From the NCBI GenBank assembly GCA_016630905.1, contig WBMQ01000008.1:310001-374000 (forward strand): DNA of 64,000 bases. Direction: 5' to 3'. A program made the position numbers and the translations under genes. Positions 1 through 12,312 of the stretch are shown one piece after another; the stretch's first letter is position 1, and every line of letters starts with the position of its first letter. The DNA comes from Capillidium heterosporum. Its lineage: Eukaryota > Entomophthoromycota > Entomophthoromycetes > Entomophthorales > Capillidiaceae. The notes beneath the pieces are model-generated. The model saw only the letters and a program-made list of their open reading frames with translations. It did no database searches and had not been told where the DNA came from.

Positions 1-1521
1 TAACAACCTCAAGGTTGTAGTTGGGGACCCTTTAGTGGTGACGACGCCATGCATAGCCCAAGGATTGAAACAGGGACGTATATCCTCTGAAGGGGAAGCC
101 AAGATCAATGACGCAATCAATAAGCACGATATCAGCGGTATGTTCGTAGGTGACATCTCGGAAACCGGTGCCAAGGGGTCCATCCTACTTAGCTACACCG
201 ACGAAGGATTGGGGTTCATCCAGCAGGCCGAGTGGATCAAGTTTGTCGCCACCTTCTTCAACTTGGAAGCTAAAGCTGAAGAGATCTTCTCCACCATATT
301 GGAAACTCAAAGATGCCACATCTCTAACGTAAGGGCTTTAGAGGACCGGTACTATCTAGCCAACCTGCTGTACGGGAAATCAATATCAACAGAAGGTATG
401 AAGCAGTGGAACATCCTCAAGTTCACGAAGATTCACTCGTTGACAGTGGACTCCGGTGCCGTGCTGACTTTATCTCCCTACCCCTACGATGTATTTACTG
501 TCACTGGTGATAAATCCAAATCTGCCGAGGACGAACCAACTTTAAAATCTATGCAGGAGCGACTAGCTCAGACCACCGTAGTCATCGACTGGTCCAACAT
601 CACCCAGTTCATCGATCCCAAGAAGTTGAGCGAGCTGGTAGATCCCAATTTGGACCGGGATACGACCATATATACAAACTGGAAGAGGCTGGTGGGCATG
701 ACCAAAACCGACGTCGACCCTATTTACCTGCCAGCTTACATCCGATCCAAGAAAATATTTTCAACAAGCAAATTGGTCAACTCCTACGGTTCCAGTGACT
801 GGGATGAGACCATGATCACGAGACCCGACGTAGCCGTTGCAGGTAACTTGGTTCCTTTGAATTTTTTACTAACGCAGGCCTAGATTTCATCTACGCACAG
901 TACCCCAGCTACAATCAGACCTACAAACCTCGATGGCTGATTAACATAGCTGTCGGTGAGTTACCCATCCTCTACGAGACCGACACTTGCAACTTATCTG
1001 GCGACTACTTCCGACCTAGCTACTGCACGTTGAAGCCAAACGGGTACAAAAGTTTGAACGGCGGTGATACCGACTTCCCCACCGTCCATTCGGCTAACCC
1101 AGCCTCCGGCTCTGGCCTATCTTCAGGATCTACTGCCGCCATTGTCATCATCCTACTGGCTCTCGTAGTCGCTGGAGCCTACTACATCTACCGCAGACGC
1201 AAGTTTAATAAGGTGCAGCGACATACTCTACCCACCCGTGCCCCCATCAACGATGATAGTAACGACTATGGCTCCAGTAACTACAACCGCAACTCCAACT
1301 TCTTTGATATTGAGCCTACTCCCCAGTCCAACAGTTTAGCTAAGAGTGAGGCTGGTGATCGACCTTTAGTTAATAGGAGCAACAGTACTGGATTGCCTCG
1401 TGAAGTCTTGAGCAATCCCTTCGATGACGATGATGATGAGTTGTTGGGTCCACAAGTTGAAAATTCTAATAAGTTCGTCTATAACTTGGATTCCAGCTTC
1501 CCCCAATTCCCCAAGCACTAA
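1..1521 (+). CDS. Periplasmic-binding-protein-like membrane protein, 3' part
   Basis: 5'-truncated by the window edge; the frame is open from base 2. Exons are 2..842 and 878..1521, with a 35-base intron 843..877 whose branch site (TACTAAC) lies just before the acceptor. The extracellular part resembles the fungal proteins related to iron-siderophore/B12 binding proteins (FepB/BtuF fold): the segments QAEWIKFVATFFN and RPDVAVAGLDFIYAQYP match the helical-backbone pattern of that fold. Near the C-terminus is a Gly/Ser-rich linker, one membrane span (AAIVIILLALVVAGAYYIY) and a basic, then Ser/Asn/Asp-rich cytoplasmic tail, so it is probably a type I surface protein. The ligand is unknown and metal-binding residues cannot be judged without the N-terminus. 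Family assignment is by pattern only; an unrelated receptor-like protein is possible. Confidence 0.6.
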
Positions 1522-2354
1522 GGAAACAAATATTGAATTTAAGTATAGATTATTGCTTTTATTCCATCGTTATTAATTATTGATGATTCTGATATATTAT
1601 GTTGAGTTTATGTTTAAATATTTATTTTTATTGAGTTTTTTAAGTTACCAGTTTAGTTACTTTTGCCTCGCTATAAAGTTTATGTATGGTTTAGGATTTT
1701 GTGCTAATGCTCTCTTGGACAAAGATCTGTTGGTTATCAACATCAGTACACTTATTCTAACGTTTCTTTAAGGTTTTGAACTGCTTCTGGCTCGACAAAA
1801 AGACAAACTATATGAAATATTATATGTATATCTATACTAGCGCAGCCGAGATATTGTGCTACTTTACCTGTTAGTTTCCAAATCCAAGCTTTTAGATATT
1901 GAATTCCACTATATCATTTCATTTGAATTTTCTTGTCGAGTCTAATGATTCCTGGTAGATTCACAATGATGCATATTTAAGTTGACATCTCATTATCTAA
2001 AATCTATGTATTTTTAATTGTTTATCAAGTATCGCTATCCAGGCTACAACTAGCAACTTGAGTTGATTGAATTGGCTTTGCCTAGTCCCAACTAATTGAT
2101 TTGAGTCCAAAAAATTAATGGATTGGTTTCGAGAAGTTCGATGTACATATCTATGGACTCCTTATGTATTTTTAAACTTATATTCACTATTTTCAAATAC
2201 TCATCCATCCCTTCAACAAAATAGCACATGTCAATATCCAAAATTATAGACCAAAACCTATTTTATCACCTGCCACCTACATTCAAACAAGTTCTACAAG
2301 CAGCTTTCAAAACTTCAGAAAAATAAATTTATTCTCAAAAGTATACATCACAAC
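1522..2354. other. Convergent intergenic region
   Basis: AT-rich sequence between the stop codons of two convergent genes; no supportable gene seen. The 63-codon open frame near 1580 looks like chance in AT-rich DNA. Confidence 0.5.
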
Positions 2355-4129
2355 CTAAAACTTCTCGATCTTGGCGATCTCCTCCAACATGGTGGTGAAG
2401 CCTAGCAAAGTTTCATGGCCCGAAGGGATGATCTGGTTGGGAGGTAAGAGGAATCCATGGTTCCCAGTGTCCCGTAACTCGACGGCGAATGAGTACTTGA
2501 CTCCCAAGGTATCATAAGTCCTAAAAAGTAAAGACACGAATACAAGTATCAGTAAAATTATCGTAGAAGCTATATATCCAAAAAGCTAAAAACTTACCAG
2601 TCGACTGAACTGCCACTAGCCTGGTAGATGGTAGTGCAGATGCCCCCTTGTACGAACTTGGTGTTGAAAGGTTGACGGATAGCTGATACAACTTTCTGGG
2701 CAACTTGAGACAAGTCATCGTAAGCCTGAGGGCGCTTCTCACAGTCATAGCCGTAGGGGAACATGAAGAGCTGGGAGTAGGCGTGGAAGTCTAAATAGGC
2801 AACTAAATTTTGCTGCTCGCGCAAGAATTTGGATAGGGCCTTTAGTTCGGTGGCCGAAAATGCTGATGGTCCGTGGTAAGCTACATTTGCAAATTAAAAA
2901 GGAGTTGTAACTTTAAGATTAATTACCTTCGGAGCAAGGAGAGGTGGAGGCACCTTTGGAACCCCAGTGGGCGTCCCAGTTGCGGTTCATGTCGACACCG
3001 GGGCACCACGGCAACGAGGTAGGTTCGCGGTTTTTGCGCCACATGCGGTCCTTGGTGAAGGTGTAGTGGTAGCCGTCGACGTTCAACACGGGAATGATGA
3101 CGAAGGAGTACTTGTTCAAGACATGGTATAGAGAGCTCAATGGTTGGTCGTGCCCTTTGAGGATGGACTCCAGGATATAGGTGGTTACCGCCTAAATGTT
3201 TTTAGTATAATGTGCTGGAAAAAATTAAATGGACTTACGACTGAGATCCATTCTTTTCATGCGAAGAAAGGATTGATGTTAATACGGTTATTTGAAGGTT
3301 AAAAAGTACCTCTAGCATGCTGACCACCGTGGAAGACAACTAACTTGGTACCGTTAACATTCTTTTTGCCAATCCTTAAAGCATTGATGTCGCGTCCCTC
3401 GTAACTCTTGCCAATACTAATCTTAGTAGCAACGCTACTGTATTTTTGAGCCAAAGTATCGATCTTAAAATTGATCTCTTCCAGGTTTCTGAATTTCTGA
3501 TAGTACTTGCCCTTGGGTTCGTACTTGTACTTGTCCTTCTTGCCAAAGTCGAAGAACTCTTCAACTGCTTCCAAGTTGGCCAAAGTCGATTTCTTGATGG
3601 CTTCGCTCAAGTCGTCGATCTTGGTGGTGATGGTCAAGTTTAACTTTTGTAGTTCAGCCAGGTTGGGAAGATTGACGTTGATGTCGATCTTGCCTAACTT
3701 CAAAGGGGTCCATACATCAACCAAATTTTTCTATTATTGAAAAGTTAGGATATATAAGCATAATTTTTAAATGAGCCATGTAAACGAAGTTACCTCGACG
3801 AACTTCTCGACCTTATTCAACTCAGCTTTATTGTTGACTTGAACAGTAACGACCTTGTGGCTGATATACTTACTAAAGTTGTCGACCAGGTCTTTTCCAT
3901 CAATGACCAACTTTTCAATGGCTTGGTTTGTTTTATCGGCCATAAACTGCAGGTTCGGTTTTATTTTGCTGGCCTCGGCTTCAGTCAATTCGTACAACTT
4001 GTCGAGTACGGTAACGCTGCGTTTAGCTTCGACTGCCTTGGGTACTTCGGGTACTTTGTGGAAGCTGACCTGACGGGTAGCTAAGGTGAAGCCAAAGTAC
4101 AGTAGTAAAGTTGGTAAACTGATCTTCAT
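2355..4129 (-). CDS. Secreted zinc metallocarboxypeptidase (M14A family)
   Basis: Six exons on the minus strand: 3794..4129, 3310..3730, 3239..3252, 2927..3191, 2598..2880, 2355..2520, giving 494 residues. It has a signal peptide ([20 protein letters not shown]), a charged propeptide of about 200 residues, then the peptidase domain. Zinc ligands are His250 and Glu253 in QHAREW and His378 in [10 protein letters not shown]; the substrate-binding Arg lies in NRNWDAHWG; the catalytic Glu is Glu454 in AVELRDTG. The family's inactive fungal member Ecm14 lacks this Glu, so this one should be an active carboxypeptidase acting in the secretory pathway or outside the cell. The Glu253 codon is built across a splice junction and finished by a 14-base exon. 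Cleavage preference was not assigned. Confidence 0.92.
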
Positions 4130-5585
4130 TCAAATGTATTCTTTGGTTCCTTGTTTAAAGTAAAATGGAGAGTTGGCTATGTGAGATAGGAAATGTTGGG
4201 TAGGAGCTCAGTTCTATAAATCTGCAAGTGCATTTGTCAGCCATCCCTTGATTTTTGGCAATTTGACCGATTGGACTTTAGAGTTCCAAAGAAGTGGAGG
4301 GCTTAAAACAGTCACAGGGTGTTTGGCTGTAGAAATCAGCCAGTAGCTATTTGTAGGTATAGACAACACATCCAGCCAAAACGATCGTAAACTAAACGTC
4401 TATAGCAAAATATGATGTAAATAAAACATACATACATATATATCAAAAACCAAACTTCCATTTTAGTTGCCAATTACTTGTCTTAGCTCTTAATTCAATA
4501 AAGCGATGGTGGCTGATTATCACCAAATAACTTGCATTTGATATACAATCAATTAAGCTATAGTAGTTTTTATCAGTAGTACTTTCTTGATGGTGAGTAG
4601 CTTTGATAGTGGTTTGGAAGTTATCACTCTAAGCTACCAAAGCTTAATCCATTCTGAGCTTATTGATTTTGCAGAATTTTGAAAACTAACATCCCATATC
4701 TATATATCAAATTGACTATATATTAGAAGTCCATGAAATTGTTTCTTTAAATGTCTATAGCACCTCGTAGAAGAACTCATATATGTTTATTTTTATACTG
4801 CTTTAAAGCCGAGCTATCGGAATCTAGAGAATATAGGCCAAGTGATCCTTTCTTTATAGATCTAACTATCACCAGCCAAAAGTCTATTTATAAAATATAC
4901 AATAAGAATGAGTGGTAAAGTTTTATCAATCATGTGGTCTATTAATAACATATAGAAAGCTCTACAAGTGGAAACATACATCCACCAGTAAGTTAACTGG
5001 CCTGAAAAGTAAAAATATTGAAAGATCCGATATTTCGGAGTGATAGAGGTGTTTGTATTACCATTGTAGCCCTTTAAGGATAGTTCAATCTCGTAGAAAA
5101 GCTTGTACATCCCATTAGATTCAATCTTCAACCTCTGTCATATATCATGCTATGTAGATGCCAAGAAATGGCTATTTATAACACTTAAATGCTTGTTATA
5201 TTTAGAAAAAGATTTATGTTTTAAACTTGTATGTACACAAATATATCTAGCTTTTTAAATTATATATACTAATGCTGGGCATACAGCTGTTGGTATTTTC
5301 GATAGAATATACTCTTGTACAATTCTTCGGATCAACCTCTTTCATATACCCGTATAAAACTATATGCATATTTGGTAATTGTGATGACTAAACTCGAAAC
5401 GTGCAAATAAATGTAAGTTGATAGAACGAATTAGCGGCCAACTATGACTGCCAATTTAAATCGATTCGACAAACCAGTATTTATGAGACTTCATTTAAGC
5501 TAAACCCATACATTTTACTAAGCTATTCGATCACCAAGTTTAAAAGCTGTAAGAACTTGACAACCCAGCCCTCTTTGAACTAGCA
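4130..5585. other. Divergent intergenic region
   Basis: Promoter space between the carboxypeptidase (minus) and the CUE protein (plus). AT-rich, with one weak minus-strand candidate (4862-5131) listed separately; nothing else seen. Confidence 0.4.
4862..5131 (-). CDS. Possible small membrane-associated ORF
   Basis: Open frame of 89 residues with an ATG start. An inner segment looks like an intron (donor GTAATA, polypyrimidine tract and TTTTCAG acceptor, about 60 bases); removing it joins KGYN to GQLTYWWMYVS. The rest is hydrophobic and aromatic, with one likely membrane span (LPLILIVYFI). No family recognised. It may be a remnant or chance; confidence is low. Confidence 0.22.
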   Translation of the reverse strand: MKIESNGMYKLFYEIELSLKGYNGNTNTSITPKYRIFQYFYFSGQLTYWWMYVSTCRAFYMLLIDHMIDKTLPLILIVYFINRLLAGDS

Positions 5586-7464
5586 ATGAGCAACAATCCA
5601 TTTTTTACACCGTTGGACGGAGATAATAGCAACACTCATGCCCATCATGGAGCTGCCCCAATTTTGGCCCATCCCCAGCAGCTTTCCCAGCGCAATGACA
5701 GTGAGAACGATCGACTAGTTGCCTTTAAAGCCAACGTCCGCAATCTCAAGGAGCTATGCCCCACTATTGATAACGAAGTCATCGAAGTTATACTCAATGA
5801 CAGTGATAACATCTTTGAAGTAGCATTGAACCAGCTACTTGCTTTATCTGACCCCAACTTTTCCCTACCGAACCAAGGAGTAGACCATATTTCTCCAACT
5901 ATAAACCGACAAGTAAGTTGTTTTTAAGCTCAAACCGTTCTTTGAAAAGTTTGTTTCAATTTCTAACTTTCTTATTTTATAGCAACTTCAAACGGATGAA
6001 GAGTTAGCCAAGGCTTTACAGATAGCTGAAGAAAACCCCGGTTCAAGTAATTCAGAGCAGACCAAGTCTGATGAAGACTATGCTAGAGCTATATTGGCCG
6101 CTGAGCAGGGCTACTTACAAGGTAAATTTTCGAAATATTCAAAGTTGACCGAAATTTCAAGATTTACAAAAGATGCAGAGCCTTTCCCTGAGCCGTGAAA
6201 AAAACGCGGCAGGTATTCTATTTTGCTCATAAAGTGCTAGATAAACTAATTTTATTTCTTATTGCTAAACAGAAACCAACGAGGATGGATCCAATTCAGG
6301 AATTGGTACGATGCTGGAAAGTAAAGTTAAGCTTATAGGTTCACCTTTTAATTTTTCATTAGAATCAAAACGAAAGTTGTTTGGACTCTTCTCGAGTAAA
6401 GACCGCAACGAATCTTATTTACAGCCTTTGACGTATATCTTTAACAAATGTAAATCTAATCTGTATGATAAGTTCCGGGAATAACTACGAGTCGGAACCT
6501 CCCACTCCTCAGAATCCATCCCATGACGACCGTTTCTCCAGCTACGACGTCCAAAACGATGTAACATTGGGTAATTTATTGGTAATTGGATAATTCTAAA
6601 TCGATGCCGTTACTTAGAACGACGCAGTAACAACTTTATCACCTCTCAACCGCCACTCTCCAAGGAAAACGCCAGTGCAAGTCCAGTTACTCAGCGATCA
6701 TCCAGTAACCCTAATGATGGACCAGCAGCAGCGATGCCTCGCCCTAGACATGAAGCTAAAGGCGAAGTTGAGATCCAAAACCTAATCGATGGAGATATCC
6801 CCACCGGTATGCAAGGAGGTAAAGGTTCTGATCCATTTGAAGTGCTGCAACCGGTACGCGCCACTTCTCCACCGGTCCCTGTTCGATCCAACTTGAACAG
6901 TACGAGCCGAGTCCAAACTACTCAGAATTCAGGTACTCATCGTCCTAGCTATTGCCGCCTAACATCATTTTTTAGTTTCTAATTTTAATGCCTCCGCTGT
7001 CACCGAAAGTAAGCAACAAAATAATTGTACAAGTAGCTAAGTATAGTTTAATAGATTCCGGCTTCAACAGCAGCTGGGGTGCCCATAATGATGACCCATT
7101 CGCTGTACCTGCTGGTAATTTTATTTTTTACACATCCAAGCAACTAACTACTTTCAAAATTTTTCAGCCCAAGCAGAGTTTAGGCGTACTTCGGCCACTT
7201 CGCCTACTTTCCGTCATAGTGGAACTACTAGTCCCCACCCCCATGTCCAAGATTTAGGTGCTTTAATACCTTATTCCTTCCCTACTTAACCACCTACCTT
7301 TAGATCCCTTTGCCGTCCCAGTTAATCAAGCTGATAGTTTTAACCCCGCATGGAACAACAATTTGAACCAACAGCAATCTCCCCAAACTAAACCTTTGTC
7401 AGCCACCAACCCCTTCAACACTACCAACCTCAGTACCAATAACAGTGGCAATCCGTTCCAATAA
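5586..7464 (+). CDS. CUE-domain protein with DPF/NPF motifs, probable endocytic/trafficking adaptor
   Basis: Ten exons: 5586..5912, 5983..6121, 6162..6212, 6273..6432, 6473..6570, 6618..6932, 6976..7008, 7055..7114, 7168..7257, 7304..7464; 477 residues. A CUE ubiquitin-binding domain covers about residues 46-89 (NLKELCPTIDNEVIEVIL, then NIFEVALNQLL). A charged helical segment follows (residues about 110-165), then a long disordered Ser/Asn/Pro-rich region. NPF occurs at the N-terminus (NNPFFTPL) and twice at the C-terminus (TNPFNTT and the terminal NPFQ); DPF occurs three times (SDPFEVL, DDPFAVPA, DPFAVPV). NPF binds EH domains and DPF binds AP-2 appendages in known endocytic adaptors, so a ubiquitin-reading role in clathrin traffic is inferred. 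Exon 4 may hide one further 42-base intron in frame. Confidence 0.75.
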
Positions 7465-8160
7465 ATTGATGGATATCAAAGGATCGACTGCACATTAAAT
7501 TTATTAATAATACTTGTGTTTTTTGTATTGCTTTTATCATAAGGGTTTTATGAATTGGATTCTATTTTAATGATAAATAGTTTAGTAATTTTGGATAGGG
7601 CTATCTACATATTATAAATATCTAGCTAGTTTACTATATTTTAGTTTCTTGTGATATGTATTATTACCAAATCTTACTATTATATTTACTAAAGCAATAC
7701 AGATGTTTAGAAATTGGGATTGGTATCCTTGTATAACAATCATGAATTCTAGATTGTCCTTAAAATAATTTTTGAGAACCAAGTGTATATTGGTGTTACC
7801 AATGTTTGGTAATTATAAGTACAATATACTTGGGTCTATGTAATCAAAATGTTCTTGTGGATAAGGGTGTTGCTATGGATAAAGTACCAACCATTGCAAA
7901 TTCAATACATCGAATCTAAAATAGAACTATTAATGGCAAGGATCAAAGCTTCATCCAATTGAAGTTCACTAATCTTTGAAATTATATCTTGACAATTTCC
8001 TTGAATTCCAATACCAATTCCAAACTTTACAAGTCCAAACTGTTCTATCAATATGAAAATTCCAACCAATAGCTAGTTGCTAACCAGCAACTTGAAAATT
8101 ATTGAAATTGATGAAAGGAAGCTAAACTAAAGTTTTGCACTAGTTTCAACCAGCAATACC
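7465..8160. other. Intergenic region
   Basis: AT-rich spacer between two plus-strand genes; no gene or clear signal seen. Confidence 0.4.
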
Positions 8161-8953
8161 ATGAAGCCATTTACCAAATTATTCAACCATGGGTTAGTTT
8201 CCCATTCCAAACTTTGCAGTCAAACTGCCACCCCCTTCAACTTAGTAAATTCAACTTCATCAATAATAAATTAACACAAATAGATCTTTTCCAGGAACAA
8301 GAGAACAAAATCTGGCTTATCTGTAACTTTGTTAGCTACCGTCCCAGGTTTAGGTAGAGAAGGTGATATAGTAACAGTTAAAGGTAGTTTTTTAACTATA
8401 AAAATTTGGTTGTTAATTTCGTTTACAAAAGCTGGTCGTATGCGTAATGACTTGTACCCTTCCAAGTTAGCTCAGTACAACGTCAAAGAGTTAAAGCAGT
8501 TCAACCGTAAAGAACTGGAATTGGAAAAAGCCAAGAACAAGACCCGTACTTCCAATCAGACCCAACAAGTACCATTTCCCCAAATTTCCATTTTAACATT
8601 CATTATTATTTTGTATTATACTATAGTCTAAAGGTACCGACTACACCAATTACATGAAGTTGGCTAGTTACGAGTTAAAGTTAAAAGATGTTCCAACTTT
8701 GAAGTTTTACCGAGCAGTTGTTGAAGGCCAAGAAGGTACAGACCAACTGTTGTATGGTTCAGTCACCTTGGACGACGTCTTGAAGACTTTACGAGACCAG
8801 CACCAAGTGCAATTGGAAAAAGATAGTTTAGATATGGAGAAAGTCAAAAGGGTTGGTAACTACCAAGCTGTTGTCGACTTGGGTCCTATTGGGAAGCGAT
8901 CTTTGAGTATTGAAGTGCTGCCTATGGCTGAAGAAGTTGAGAAATCCATTTAG
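8161..8953 (+). CDS. Mitochondrial large-subunit ribosomal protein bL9m
   Basis: Four exons: 8161..8192, 8295..8383, 8432..8568, 8627..8953; 194 residues. The first exon encodes only ten residues (MKPFTKLFNH) that begin a basic mitochondrial presequence; the 102-base first intron is the longest I assigned. The bL9 signature follows: LLATVPGLGREGDIVTVKAG, with the next exon giving RMRNDLYPSKLA, the family's 'K-G-R/Y-R-N-L-P' block. The C-terminal part (VTLDDVLKTL, LGPIGKRSLSIEV) fits the bL9 C-terminal domain. It binds the large-subunit rRNA of the mitoribosome; the yeast counterpart is Mrpl50. The start was chosen because it gives a basic leader and the intron phases agree. Confidence 0.88.
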
Positions 8954-10282
8954 ATAGAATTGATAGATTGGGTTCAAGTCTTAGTAAAGTAAGCTTTACG
9001 TACTATTTTTATTTCAAAATTTGGTTCTAGAGTGCTACTTTATGATGTAGAAGTTTACTTTTTGGTTAAAGTTTTTATACCTTTATATTGTCTTATAGAT
9101 GGTTGAATTTAAAAGTTGGTAGACATATAGTATCAGCTTATTTAAATTCTATTTATTCAAACCTATTTACCTATTGACTTGTAAGCTAATATAAAGTTTA
9201 ACTGCTATGCCTTGTTGAGCGTTCTATCAATTGCCAGTTGTATCTTAAATTTAAGTACCATTGCATAGTAAAGTATATACTCTTAAAAATTGGCACATTT
9301 ATAGTAAACTTATTAAGTTCCAGTCGCACTACTTATTTTACTGTCAAATCGCTAACACTCTTCTATTTGTAAAGTAATCATATATAGTTTAAAATTGGAA
9401 TCTTCATTTTGGAATGCTATCATCAAGTCTCGGAAAGTTGATGTTATAAAACAACTTGATACGCGTACCCAATTATAACTAAAGTACTTGTTACCAATCA
9501 AGAAATAATAGATTCATTTCAACTTAATAAATATAGAAATGATAGCTATTGTATACTATGTTCATCTACTTGTAGCTTCTACTACAAGCGAAGGACTTGC
9601 AATTTAAAAATTAATTTGGGCTTAAAGTAGGAGTATATAAAAGGTATCTACTGTCAAGTTGAATGTTTATGGAGAAATTGAACGTACATTTTGTTAATTA
9701 TATGATCTATAAATATAGAAGTTGGGTCCTTAGCTAAAGGAGTGACTTGGTAGCTTTACAATCGATGGCAGTAGGTGGACCAAGATCGACTTGCAAAATA
9801 AACATTTGGTACAAAGTGGTTACTAATTCAATACACTTTATCCTTTATATCGCTATTTCTTTATAATTATTTGAATGGTATCTACATTAAAAATTTTGCC
9901 CATTAACATATTGGTAATCATTACTAATAGCTTTATAAGTATACTATCCAAACTGTCTTTAAGTGCATCGTAAAGGTAAAAATTGTTTACCCAGATTTCT
10001 GTCAAGACAATTTACAACACCCATCAACTTTACGAAAAACTGTATTTCCTTATAGTCGTAGTATATCAAATTTAATACTACATACAAACTTTAAATTGCT
10101 GTAGTGCCTATAAACTTGGACAAAGTATATTCTATAGTTCAAGGCAATTTTGATTTACCATTGTAAAGTACCACTACTACTACAGTTTCTAAAAATCAAA
10201 CTAAAACATATAAGTACCGTACATGCTTTTTCAAATTTATTACCAAAAGTAAGTATTTCCCTACCTGTTAAGCAAACTAAAC
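8954..10282. other. Convergent intergenic region
   Basis: About 1.3 kb of AT-rich sequence. A TATA-like TATATAAAAG near 9635 precedes only a 22-codon frame at 9670; no gene supported. Confidence 0.4.
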
Positions 10283-10837
10283 TCACTGTAAAGAAAAGTT
10301 AAAGTAGACCCAAAGTAAACCGACAATTAAAATAGATACTAATGAACAGATGATAAATGCAGGCTTGAGACTTTGGCGCTTCTTACCACTGATAAGACCT
10401 ATATTAAATAAAGTCACTTAAAATTATATACATCCAAAAGATTTACCTGTCTTTTCATTAACTTCATATTTAACTTCAACGATATCAAATTGTAATTCCT
10501 TTTCGTTATTATTAGCGATAACTGAATTAGTGGTGGCTTCCACTTTAACAAAGTTTCTAAACTGTGACTTGACTTTGAAATTCTCGACTAGCATGGCACC
10601 TTTAGGTAAACTAACTTGGTTCCCTCTACCCTTCTCCGCTTGTTTATTAAAACTAGAGGAGTCACCAGTTACGTTTTTCAATTTATAGATCGAGGCCAAG
10701 GTACAGTTCATGACTTTGACGTCATTGCATTCCAAGTTTTGGACTCGGGATTTTGCTGCAAAGTTGGAATCATGGATCTGGGCAAAGGGAGTTTGTTGGA
10801 GGTACTGGCATTCGGCCGGTGAGCTATAATGGTGCAT
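10283..10837 (-). CDS. Small membrane protein with a C-terminal span, unknown function
   Basis: Two exons on the minus strand, 10447..10837 and 10283..10398 (intron 10399..10446), 168 residues. The N-terminal 130 residues are soluble, with three Cys (AECQY, LECNDV, NCTLAS) and basic stretches. The second exon gives GLISGKKRQSLKPAF followed by a membrane span (FIICSLVSILIVGLLWVYF) and only four more residues. It therefore looks like a tail-anchored or single-pass protein facing the cytosol. I do not recognise the family. Splicing is supported by phase and by the span appearing only after the intron is removed. Confidence 0.6.
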
Positions 10838-12312
10838 TTTGTAAAAGAAGTTGGTGGTAGGAGGTTTAAGGAATTGTAGTATTTATAGAGTAGACAGAGG
10901 GTCAAGTTGAAGCATATGTGTAATGAAATAAAGTAATAAAGGGTAAGTCTCCTACCAAGTCACATTTTCCTACCTAATTTTGTAGATTTAGATTTTTACC
11001 ATGGGCCAAGCTATTTATTTTATTGATGGTATACAACGTTTTGAAGTAATTGTTCAAATGTTGCATTTAGGGATATCTAAAATGGATATATTTTGTGATG
11101 GTTACGTAGCCCATTTTCTATCAAAGTTGACTGTAGCAGCTTTTGGTATAATGATCAAGCTATATACGTAAGCAGAGTTAAAGTAGTTAACTTTGCCTTA
11201 ACAGATTGAAGTACTAACATACCTCCGTAAAAGTAGGAGACATACCTTTTAGTGCAAATGTCTAATGTCAAGTATGGTTTAATAACATTTATAGGGATTC
11301 AAAGGCCTATTTCATTATCTTTTATTATTTGAAAGTCTACTAAAAGAAACTTTACACCTCTCTATTAAACTGGATAGCATCCTATAGATCTTGTAAGAAA
11401 TAGATTATCCTGTAAATGCAAGTCAACATACCAAGGTAAGCCAAGGCAGTAGGTATTTTGTAAACTGTAACCATTTTGCTTTGTAAGCGAGATAAGATAG
11501 AGTCTGGTGATAGTAACTGGTTGTTTAGTGCCTTTGAAAGTCGATATAGCTATCATTTTGAATCTACTTTCAAGTACTTTTGATAGTATATAGAATTCTT
11601 ATCCGCTCTACATACTTAGTATAAGTCTTATATGGATCGAGAACTTAGAAGTGTGACGTGTATGGAATTCCATTTCATTTTGACTCATATAAAACCAAGC
11701 TCCATCGCTTCCGGACCATCTCTTGAGACAGGGAAGGAGATAAGGTCCTTGATAACTTTGATGGTAAATGGCAATGTTGATTTCATTAGGGTAAAATATG
11801 AATAGGAAAATCCGATCAGTTGGATAGCGAGATAGTGGTAAAATTTAGTCCCTAATTAGTAGAATGCTTGCAGAATTTTCACTATTATATACCTATTCTA
11901 CTTATGCAAACTATGCTCTATTAATTAAGAACAAACCAGCACTTAAAATCTAGATAACGTTTGAGTTTAGCTTCAAAACTTGAAACTCTAGTTTACTATT
12001 TTAGTAAAATCACTCCATATCAATTTACAATTCACTTAAATCATATCAGCTAGCATTCCAACTTCTTGACCAACCATTTCAATTTCACATTAATCAAACA
12101 ATCAAAATGATGTAGTTCCCACCATCAACAAATTTGAAACGTCGTATCCAACCTAAAGGCAACTGCAAACAGGTGATAAGGATTTGCATTGTAACTTTAA
12201 TAATTGGTCAAGTTTCAAATGGCAATAAGATACCAAATTTCCAAACATAAAGTATAAAAAGGATAGATTTTGATTTCCTGTCGAAAGTTAAGAGAAATAT
12301 CAACTACACATA
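10838..12312. other. Divergent intergenic region
   Basis: AT-rich promoter space between the membrane-protein gene (minus) and the small two-exon gene (plus). The minus-strand open frame near 11365 has no intron/exon context or recognisable content; nothing called. Confidence 0.35.
12253..12260 (+). promoter_or_regulatory. TATA box of the 64-residue gene
   Basis: TATAAAAA 53 bases before the ATG at 12313, a suitable distance for a fungal promoter and support for that small gene. Confidence 0.5.

Noticed and set aside
1580-1771. 63-codon hydrophobic frame downstream of the first gene
   Set aside because: AT-rich, in a convergent 3' region and without further support.
3446-3740. Plus-strand open frames over the carboxypeptidase
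   Set aside because: Antisense shadows of a well-supported conserved gene.
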